Below are positions 34,914 to 41,429 of a stretch of DNA of 64,000 bases, one piece after another. Below the pieces are notes generated by a model, which saw only the letters and a program-made list of their open reading frames with translations, searched no databases and was not told the origin of the DNA. The translations under genes were made by a program, and so were the position numbers. Origin of the DNA: Streptomyces lavendofoliae (GTDB taxonomy: Bacteria > Actinomycetota > Actinomycetes > Streptomycetales > Streptomycetaceae); assembly GCF_014649735.1 (NCBI RefSeq), contig NZ_BMTP01000007.1, forward strand, positions 248,001 to 312,000, read 5' to 3'. Position 1 is the stretch's first letter, and the number at the start of each line of letters is the position of its first letter.

Positions 34914-36517
34914 CTCTCCTTCTGCAGTCGGGACAGCGCGGCGATGAGCTCGGCCTGTGGCTCGGGGGTCACGTCGAGGGCCCGCAGCGGCTGGAGCCGC
35001 CGGGCCCGCTCCTCGGTCAGTACGCGGTCGATGTACGTGGTCACCAGCTCGCCGCCCCGGTCGCGCAGCCGCAGGGCCCCCTGCGCCCCGAGCAGTTCGG
35101 CGAGCCGCTCGCCCGCGCCCCGGGCCCTGCGCCCGCCGAGCAGCGCGGCCGCCAGCAGCGCGGCAACCGTCTCGGGGTCCGGGGCGGCGGCCCGGTCCAT
35201 GCGCCGTACCTCGTCCTCGGCCAGCTCCTCCAGGACGCGCCGCCAGCGCCGTACGGCCATCCCGATCCGCTCGCCGGTCTCGCGGTCGGGCCCGGGCTGG
35301 GCCCCGGCGTCGTCCTCCAGGACGCGCGCGGCCGGTTCACGGCGCCAGGCTTCCCGTACGTGGTCGTCGGCGGCGGCGACGGCGCACTGGAGCAGGGCGG
35401 TGAGGGACTCGGCCAGGGAGTCGAGCAGTTCGGTGGCCGAGCAGTCGCGGGGGTAGCCGCGCCAGCGGGTGCGGGCGTCCCCGGCGAGGACGGCGCCGCG
35501 CCGCAGTTCGCGGCGCACCCGTTCGCCCTCCTGCTCGTAGGCCGTCTGCACGGCGCCGGTGAGGCGTACGGCGGCGGCGTACTGCGCGGCGACGGCCCCG
35601 GCCAGCTCCGGCATCCGCACCTTCAGCGAGTCGATCACCCCGCCGGCCGTGCGCCCCACGGTCTGCTGCCGGGCGGCGGGGTCCTGGGCGCGCTGCGCGA
35701 GCCAGGCCCGTAGCGGGGCGACGGCGGTGTCGGGCAGCAGCCCGACACCGCCGCCCGCCGATTCGGGCAGCTCGGGGATGGTGAACCGCGGCACGTCCCC
35801 CAGCCCGGCGCGCACGAGGAGCGCCTCGTACTGCCGGGACACCTCGTTGATCACCTGGTGCGGCACCCGGTCGAGGACGGTGACGAGCGTGGCGTCGTAC
35901 TCCTTGGCGGTGCGCAGCAGGTGCCAGGGCACGGCGTCGGCGTACCGGGAGGCGGTGGTCACCATCACCCAGACGTCGGCGGCGCAGATCAGTTCGGCGG
36001 CGAGCTCCCGGCTCCGTACGACGAGCGAGTCGACGTCGGGGGCGTCCAGCAGCGCGAGGCCGCGCGGGACGGTGTCGGCGGTCTCGACCCGCAGGGCCCG
36101 CTCGTCGCCGCCGTCCTCCCCTTCGGCCTCCCCGCCCTGGGGCGCGCGGACGCGGGTGAGTTGCGGCAGCACCCGTACGCCGGCGAACCAGTGGTGGTCG
36201 TCCGGGTGGCAGACCAGGACGGGGGTGCGCGTGGTGGGCCTGAGCACCCCGGCCTCGCTGACCCGGCGCCCCACCAGGGAGTTGACCAGCGTCGACTTGC
36301 CCGCCCCGGTGGACCCGCCGATGACGGCGAGCAGCGGGGCTTCGGGCTCCCTGAGGCGGGGCACCAGATAGTCGTCCAGTTGCGCGAGCAGCTCGGCACG
36401 TGTCTGCCGCGCCCGTGGCGCACCCGGAAGGGGCAGTGGAAGACGCACGGCGGCGACACGGTCGCGCAGGGCGGAGAGTGCGTCGATGAGCTGAGGCCGT
36501 ACGTCCAAGGTCACCAC
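34910..36517 (-). CDS. dynA: dynamin-like GTPase without membrane segments (DynA-like)
   Basis: 535 residues from GTG 36517 (a second GTG follows directly; no strong ribosome site). The P-loop GGSTGAGKST lies at about 66-75 and switch motif LLDAPDVDS near 156; VTVLDRVPH stands where the specificity motif is expected and is degenerate. The C-terminal two thirds are helical. It has no membrane helix, so it probably reaches the membrane through its partner. Together with the following gene it forms a two-gene operon for septum stabilisation during sporulation (family knowledge). Confidence 0.78.
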   Translation of the reverse strand: MVTLDVRPQLIDALSALRDRVAAVRLPLPLPGAPRARQTRAELLAQLDDYLVPRLREPEAPLLAVIGGSTGAGKSTLVNSLVGRRVSEAGVLRPTTRTPVLVCHPDDHHWFAGVRVLPQLTRVRAPQGGEAEGEDGGDERALRVETADTVPRGLALLDAPDVDSLVVRSRELAAELICAADVWVMVTTASRYADAVPWHLLRTAKEYDATLVTVLDRVPHQVINEVSRQYEALLVRAGLGDVPRFTIPELPESAGGGVGLLPDTAVAPLRAWLAQRAQDPAARQQTVGRTAGGVIDSLKVRMPELAGAVAAQYAAAVRLTGAVQTAYEQEGERVRRELRRGAVLAGDARTRWRGYPRDCSATELLDSLAESLTALLQCAVAAADDHVREAWRREPAARVLEDDAGAQPGPDRETGERIGMAVRRWRRVLEELAEDEVRRMDRAAAPDPETVAALLAAALLGGRRARGAGERLAELLGAQGALRLRDRGGELVTTYIDRVLTEERARRLQPLRALDVTPEPQAELIAALSRLQKER

Positions 36518-36823
36518 ATGCGAAGAATGCCCAATTTCATGACCTTTTTGAAGCGTATGGCGCTCTCTGCGCGCCGATCAGACACATGGGACAGACGGGA
36601 CGAGTGGGACGCAGGCATAACGAGTAGACAACACCCGGGGCGCAAGACGCGAAAAGCGCTGCGGGAATCGCACCTGCCTGCGATTATCGGTCTGCTTCAC
36701 TGAACCTCCACATCGTGCCACGCAGGTGAAGCGACCGGGTCAAGGCGATCGGAGCCCTATCCTTGTCCCCGGCAAGGTCACGGAACCACCCAGCAGGGGC
36801 TCCAGGCCACACGGCCACCACCG
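36518..36823. other. 306-bp spacer between dynA and tRNA-Arg
   Basis: No credible ORF. This stretch is less GC-rich than its surroundings and should hold the dynA promoter (minus strand) and the tRNA promoter (plus strand). No clear -35/-10 pair or palindrome could be assigned by eye. Confidence 0.5.
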
Positions 36824-36896
36824 GCCCCCGTAGCTCAGTGGATAGAGCAGGCGCCTTCTAAGCGCTTGGCCGCAGGTTCGAGTCCTGCCGGGGGCG
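36824..36896 (+). tRNA. tRNA-Arg (anticodon UCU)
   Basis: A 73-base cloverleaf: acceptor GCCCCCG pairs with CGGGGGC, D arm GCTC/GAGC, anticodon stem GGCGC/GCGCT with loop CTTCTAA (anticodon TCT), T arm GCAGG-TTCGAGT-CCTGC and discriminator G. The CCA end is not encoded. It reads AGA, a rare codon in this genome type. Confidence 0.97.
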
Positions 36897-36905
36897 CATC
36901 TCTCC

Positions 36906-36929
36906 GCCCTCCCCTTGGGGAGGGCTTTT
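36906..36929 (+). terminator. terminator after tRNA-Arg
   Basis: GCCCTCCCC, loop TT, GGGGAGGGC then TTTT, nine bases after the tRNA: a classical intrinsic terminator. Confidence 0.85.
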
Positions 36930-37236
36930 CGCTGGTCGGTCCAGGGTCGGCACCCAGAAGTCCCGGAGGTCCTCGACGACGAAGTCGGCGAGCTGCCCGT
37001 CCGTCAACGGCGGCAGGATCTCGGCCGGTGGCCGGCCGTGCGGGACGAGTCCGAACTCGCGCAGCCCACGCCGCGTCACCGGAGTGACGGGACGGTGCGT
37101 CAGCTCCCTGTGTCCCGCGACGCCTTCACCGACCCGCTGACGGAACCGGCCCCGGCCGCCTGACGCCCGGCCGGGCGCCCACCGGCGCCCGGCGCGGCAG
37201 GCGCGGCAGGCGGGGGCGGGCAGCGGCGGGCGGGCG
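36930..37236 (-). other. tRNA-flanking stretch with a possible gene remnant
   Basis: On the minus strand, about 37080-36940 reads as protein-like sequence (VTRRGLREFGLVPHGRPP, then LTDGQLADFVVEDLRDFWV). The frame has no stop before it runs into the tRNA terminator and the antisense of the tRNA. I read this as a possible 3'-truncated fragment, perhaps left by an insertion at the tRNA. I cannot assign a family, and the rest of the stretch holds nothing clear. Confidence 0.3.
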
Positions 37237-37881
37237 TCAGCCGACCGGTTCCCCGTACAGGACCAGGTTGTCCGCGTAGGCGTGCGCGTCGGGGTCGAAG
37301 TCGCCGGCGCAGGTGACCAGGGCCAGACGCGGGGTGCCGCCGGAGGTGAACAGGCCGCTGGGCAGGGCGCTCTTGGGGTGGGTGCGGCGGGCCACGATGC
37401 GGTAGGTGTGACGGGTGCCGTCGGCCGCCGTGACCTGCGCGCGCGTGCCCATGGGTACGTCGTGGAGGGCTTCCAGGGGGCCCGCGCCCTCGTCGGCCGA
37501 GTCGAGGTGGCCGGCCAGCAGGACGGTGCCGTGCGCGGCGCCGGGCGGTGCGCCGAGGGCCCACCAGCCCAGGCGGTCGGGCGACTTCGGTACGGCCATG
37601 GCGCCGTCCGGGTCGGCGGTGACCGGGTCGACCGGTGTGCTGCGCAGATGCCCGGGGATCGTGAGGGACACGGGCGGGGAGTGCGCCGCCGCCCTCGCCG
37701 CGCCGGAGGTGGCGGCCGGCGTGGCGGCGGCCGGCCCCGGCAGGGTCCCCACGTCGGGTGCCCGCCCCGGGACCGGGAAGAACGGGAAGAGGTACGCCAC
37801 GACGGCCGTGGCGACGGCCGCGAGCCCGGTCCGGACCAGTACGCGGTCCGGACCGGGCCCATGACGCGGTGACGCGCCCAT
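37237..37881 (-). CDS. class F sortase
   Basis: 214 residues from ATG 37881, five bases after the DUF4142 gene. An N-terminal membrane anchor (about 15-33) and a Pro/Ala linker lead to the sortase beta-barrel (about 65-214) with catalytic His in LLAGHLDSADEG and Cys in LVTCAGDFD. The end (YADNLVLYG) is where class F enzymes place the catalytic Arg, but no Arg is visible in that short motif, so the exact residue is uncertain. Class F sortases act outside the membrane, but their substrates are largely unknown; the upstream protein is a candidate partner. Confidence 0.88.
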   Translation of the reverse strand: MGASPRHGPGPDRVLVRTGLAAVATAVVAYLFPFFPVPGRAPDVGTLPGPAAATPAATSGAARAAAHSPPVSLTIPGHLRSTPVDPVTADPDGAMAVPKSPDRLGWWALGAPPGAAHGTVLLAGHLDSADEGAGPLEALHDVPMGTRAQVTAADGTRHTYRIVARRTHPKSALPSGLFTSGGTPRLALVTCAGDFDPDAHAYADNLVLYGEPVG

Positions 37882-37886
37882 CGGTG

Positions 37887-38600
37887 TCAGCGGCTGTCGT
37901 TGCGGCGCATGCGGGAGGCGGCCCAGAAGGCGCCCCCGGCCACCAGGACACCGCCGACCGCCACGGCGGGCACGGCGAGGGCCACCGGCACGCCGGCGGC
38001 CATGGACGTCGCGGCGACCTGGCCGCCGTTGCCGGCGTGGATGGCCTTCGGCGCGGCGGCGGCGTGGCACTCCCCGCCGCGCACCATGTCCAGGTGCATG
38101 GCGACGACCGGGCGGGCGGCCTTGGCGGCGGCGGTCACCTCGGCGTTCTTGCCGTGGGTGATCTGGTTGTCGATCCGGGCCAGGGTCTGCTCGTGGGCGG
38201 CGGCCTGGGCGTGGAGCCACGCCGTGTCGTAGGCCTTCGAGCCCGCCTTGGACATGACGTCCGCGAGCATGTCCTGCTGCTCCTTGGAGGGCGCGGCGGG
38301 CAGGTCGACGCCCTGCTTGTCCGCGAGGGCCCGGGTGTCCGCGTCGAGCTTGGTGTGGTCGCGGACGAGCACCTTGCCCACGTGCTTCACGCAGGAGGTG
38401 GTCGCGTTCTTCTGGGCGTCCTTGCCCGCCGCGATCTCCGTCAGGTTGCCCTGGTGGGAGGCGCGCAGGAACGCCGCGTCGGTGGGGAGGGACGTGGTGG
38501 CGCCGTCGGCGGGCGCCGAGGCGAGGGCGGGACCGGCGGCTATGCCGGTCAGGGCCAGGCAGGCGAAGGCCGTGGCGGCCCAGCGGTGGGTGCGGGTCAC
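37887..38600 (-). CDS. DUF4142 exported protein
   Basis: 237 residues from GTG 38600. A signal peptide (TRTHRWAATAFACLALTGIA, cleavage near ALASA) precedes a ferritin-like helical DUF4142 domain (about 35-165; DAAFLRASHQGNLTEIAAG, VRDHTKLD, WLHAQAAAHEQTL). Near the C-terminus lies a membrane helix (about 205-230) followed by SRMRRNDSR. It has no LPXTG motif, so it is probably membrane-anchored by the helix. It is co-transcribed with a class F sortase five bases downstream, suggesting a joint envelope function that cannot be specified. Confidence 0.85.
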   Translation of the reverse strand: MTRTHRWAATAFACLALTGIAAGPALASAPADGATTSLPTDAAFLRASHQGNLTEIAAGKDAQKNATTSCVKHVGKVLVRDHTKLDADTRALADKQGVDLPAAPSKEQQDMLADVMSKAGSKAYDTAWLHAQAAAHEQTLARIDNQITHGKNAEVTAAAKAARPVVAMHLDMVRGGECHAAAAPKAIHAGNGGQVAATSMAAGVPVALAVPAVAVGGVLVAGGAFWAASRMRRNDSR

Positions 38601-38721
38601 GTTTGGTCGTCCGTTTCTCGTCGGTCGGTACGCGAACCCCCACGCATGGGGGTCATGTGACCATCCGGACACGCCGGGGCGCCGCGCGCCACTTCCCGTA
38701 CTGCAAACGGCTCACGCCAGG

Positions 38722-39183
38722 TCAGGTGAGCGAAGCGGTGACGAGCAGGGCGAAGGACGCCGTGATCAGCGTCGTGCGGAGCAGGCGGAAGGCGTTCCAG
38801 CGGGACTCGAACGCCTTCCTCACCGCGCCGGGCTCACCGTCCCGCGAGGCGGCGAGCGCGTTGTTGAGCGGGATGTTCCCGGCGACCGTGACCAGGTGGT
38901 TCAGCGCCGCGCACACCAGACCGGCGAGTATCAGCCACCGTCGGCCGCCGGACGCGGCCGTGGCGGGCAGGGCGAGCGCCAGGGCGGGGAAGAGCACCGC
39001 GCCCGCGAAGACGGTGAGGAACACCGCGCGGGGCACGTACTCGTTGACGCGCCGCATGACCGTCACGAACTCCTCGTCCGTCAGCCGGGCCAGCGCGGGC
39101 ATGACGCCGGTCAGGAAGATCAGCATGAATCCCGCGTACAGGCCGGTGGAGAGGACCGCGAGGGCGAGCAGCAGCGTCGGCAT
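38722..39183 (-). CDS. DUF1772 (anthrone oxygenase-like) membrane protein
   Basis: 153 residues, ATG 39183. Four hydrophobic segments are visible: residues 2-27 (LLLALAVLSTGLYAGFMLIF), about 50-72, 80-102 and 130-150. EFVTVMRRVNEYVPRA after the first segment and AGNIPLNNAL after the third are typical of DUF1772. Some relatives are called anthrone oxygenase or noranthrone monooxygenase-like, but no polyketide genes are nearby, so no substrate is proposed. Single gene. Confidence 0.82.
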   Translation of the reverse strand: MPTLLLALAVLSTGLYAGFMLIFLTGVMPALARLTDEEFVTVMRRVNEYVPRAVFLTVFAGAVLFPALALALPATAASGGRRWLILAGLVCAALNHLVTVAGNIPLNNALAASRDGEPGAVRKAFESRWNAFRLLRTTLITASFALLVTASLT

Positions 39184-39797
39184 ACGGCCATGATGGCAGG
39201 TACACGACCAGGCAACCCCGGCTGCGGGCGGCCCGTGGAGGCGCCCGTGGAGGCGCCCGCGGACGGCGGGCGAACGGTGCGCGGCCGGTGTGCGGCCGAT
39301 GTGCGGAGCGGCCGGGGGTCGGCCGGTGCGCGGACGGTGCGCGGACGGTGCGCGGACGGTGTGCGGACGGTGTGCGGAGCGGCCGGTGCGCGGCCGGTGC
39401 GCGGAGCGGCCGGTGGTCGGCCGGTGGTCGGCCGGTGGCCCGTGAACGGCCGGTGCGCGGTGACCGGCGGACGGCCCGCGGGCGGTGGGGGGTGGGTGGC
39501 GGGCGGACGTGGGGCGCGCGGGCGGTCACGTCCGGGACGCGCACGGATCGCGCGCGGCTCCCGCACGGATCGCGCGGCTCGCGGCGGGGCACGGGCGCGG
39601 GCCGGCGGGGGTGCCGGGGAGCCGGGAGCGGTGCGGCGGACCGGGCTCGTCCGGGGGCGGCGCGAGCCGGCCGGTGAGGCCCGGCGCAGGACTTGGCTTG
39701 GACTCGCCAACCGAGGAACACACCCTTGTCACCGTACGCAGTCGCATGCGTACATGGAGTTGCGTCTGTTCCCAGGGGATGGCGGGGGTGGTCAGCC
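39184..39797. repeat. G-rich minisatellite-like intergenic stretch
   Basis: No credible gene. From about 39270 to 39480 the plus strand is a degenerate tandem repeat of 9-12 bases (GGTGCGCGGACG, GGTGTGCGGACG and GGTCGGCCGGTG variants). It is followed at about 39481-39530 by runs such as GGTGGGGGGTGGGTGG that fit a G-quadruplex pattern. Open frames here in several phases are by-products of the composition. Confidence 0.75.
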
Positions 39798-40538
39798 GTG
39801 ACGAACGTCCCGGGCTCCGTGCTCGGCCGAGCGGCATTAAGAGAGGCGAGACCGGTGCGTGCCGTGCCACAGCAGGCACCGCGCCCGGCGGGGCAGCCGG
39901 TGCGGGGGGTGAGACAGATCTGCGCGACGCTCGCCGCGCTCACCGAGTCCGCCCGCCATGAGCTGCTGACCTTCGACGACCCGGCCGCGTGCCTGGGCCT
40001 GCCGATCCCCGAGCCCTTCCTGGAGCTCGCCGGCACGTGTGTGCGCACGGCGACGCAGCGGGTGACCACGGTGCGTCAGATCGTGCCCCGGCACGCACTG
40101 TCCAGGGTCGCCGCCGCCGACGTCGCCGGGGCGGCGCACCTCCCGGGCCGGGCCAGGCTGACGCAGTCCATCCCCTTCAAGATGATCGTGGTGGACCGTG
40201 CGGTCGCGGTCGTCCCCCTCGACCTCGAACTGCTCTACAACGGGCTGCTGCTGATCCGCGACCCGGTCGTGGTGCAGGCCATGGTGCGGGCCCACCACGC
40301 CTGGTGGGAGACCGGCGACGAGGTCCCGGCGCGCCCGGCGCCCCCGGGGGCGTTGCCCACGCACCTGAGGCCGGTGCTGGAGGCCCTGCTGGCGGGGCTC
40401 ACCGACGAGACGGCCGCCGCGCGGTTGGGCATATCGGGGCGCACGTACAGCCGTCGGGTGGGTGAGCTGCTCGCGGCCCTGGGCACGACGAGCCGCTTCC
40501 GGGCGGGAGCGGAAGCGGCTCGTCGCGGCTGGCTCTGA
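39798..40538 (+). CDS. LuxR-like HTH transcriptional regulator
   Basis: 246 residues from GTG 39798 (GGGGGTGG upstream), or 227 from GTG 39855 (GAGAGGCGAGACC upstream). The middle (about 40-160) resembles the sensor-like region of Streptomyces regulators of this type (TLAALTESARHELLTFDDP, VRQIVPRHALSRV). The C-terminal HTH (about 185-240) reads LEALLAGLTDETAAARLGIS then RTYSRRVGELLAALG, a LuxR-type recognition helix. A TTA leucine codon at 39837-39839 lies between the two candidate starts. If the longer form is made, translation would depend on bldA tRNA. The target genes are unknown. Confidence 0.78.
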   Translation: MTNVPGSVLGRAALREARPVRAVPQQAPRPAGQPVRGVRQICATLAALTESARHELLTFDDPAACLGLPIPEPFLELAGTCVRTATQRVTTVRQIVPRHALSRVAAADVAGAAHLPGRARLTQSIPFKMIVVDRAVAVVPLDLELLYNGLLLIRDPVVVQAMVRAHHAWWETGDEVPARPAPPGALPTHLRPVLEALLAGLTDETAAARLGISGRTYSRRVGELLAALGTTSRFRAGAEAARRGWL

Positions 40539-40559
40539 GGCCGGGCCCGGCGCCGGCGG

Positions 40560-41429
40560 CTAGGACACGATGTCCTTGCGGGCGAAGCCGCGGAAGGCGA
40601 GCGCGAACAGAATCAGGGCGTACGTCACGGACACCGCCGAGCCCTTGAGCATGCCGCTCCACTCCAGTTGCGGCTGGAGGGCGTCGGCCCATGCGAACTG
40701 CCAGTGCGCGGGCAGGACGTCGCGCCAGGAGCCGAGCGCCGTCACCGCGTCCAGGACGTTCCCGATGATCGTCAGGCCGACCGCACCGCCGACCGCTCCG
40801 AGCGGCGCGTCGGTCCTGGTCGACAACCAGAAGGCGAGGCCCGCCGTGACCAGTTGGGAGACGAAGATGAACGCGACGACCAGCGCGAGGCGCGGCACGC
40901 TGTCCGCCGGGGCGAGGGAGCCGCCCGTGGGCAGGCGCAGCGGTCCCCAGCCGTAGGCCACCGTCCCCGCGGCGAGGGCCACCAGCGGCAGCAGCAGCAT
41001 CGCCGCCGCGCTGAACCCGAGCGCCACGGCCAGCTTGGACCACAGCAGCCGGGCCCGCGGCACGGGGGCGGCCAGCAGATAGCGGAGGGACGACCAACTG
41101 GCCTCGGACGCCACGGTGTCGCCACAGAACAGCGCCACCGGCACCACCAGCAGGAAGCCGGCCGACACGAACAGGCAGGTCGCGGCGAAGTTGGCGCCGG
41201 ACGCGGTCGCCGTGTCCATCAGGGTGATCCGGTCGTTGCCGCGCCCGTCGGGGGTGCCACCGATCGCGAAGGCCGCGATCAGCACCAAGGGCAGAGCGGC
41301 CAGGATCGCCCCCATGACGAGGGTGCGGCGCCGCTTGAGCTGGCGTACGGCTTCGACACGCAGCGGCAGGGTGCGCCCGGCCCGGTAGCCGGGCGCGGAC
41401 TGGACCGCTGCTTCCACCGGGGCGCTCAT
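40560..41429 (-). CDS. ABC-2 type transporter permease
   Basis: 289 residues, ATG 41429 overlapping the stop of the upstream fusion gene (ATGA). After a cytoplasmic N-terminus, six membrane segments are predicted (about 37-58, 85-110, 130-160, 175-200, 215-235 and 265-280), with the ABC-2 pattern VASEASWSSLRYLLAAPVPR between the second and third. It is the channel partner of the ATPase domain carried by the upstream gene. The substrate is unknown. Confidence 0.86.
   Translation of the reverse strand: MSAPVEAAVQSAPGYRAGRTLPLRVEAVRQLKRRRTLVMGAILAALPLVLIAAFAIGGTPDGRGNDRITLMDTATASGANFAATCLFVSAGFLLVVPVALFCGDTVASEASWSSLRYLLAAPVPRARLLWSKLAVALGFSAAAMLLLPLVALAAGTVAYGWGPLRLPTGGSLAPADSVPRLALVVAFIFVSQLVTAGLAFWLSTRTDAPLGAVGGAVGLTIIGNVLDAVTALGSWRDVLPAHWQFAWADALQPQLEWSGMLKGSAVSVTYALILFALAFRGFARKDIVS

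Noticed and set aside
39270..39480. CRISPR array
   Set aside because: Units are short, degenerate and contiguous, without spacers; no cas genes are present.
38248..39801. Plus-strand frame through the repeat region
   Set aside because: Composition-driven, antisense to DUF1772 and made of repeated Arg/Gly/Val codons.
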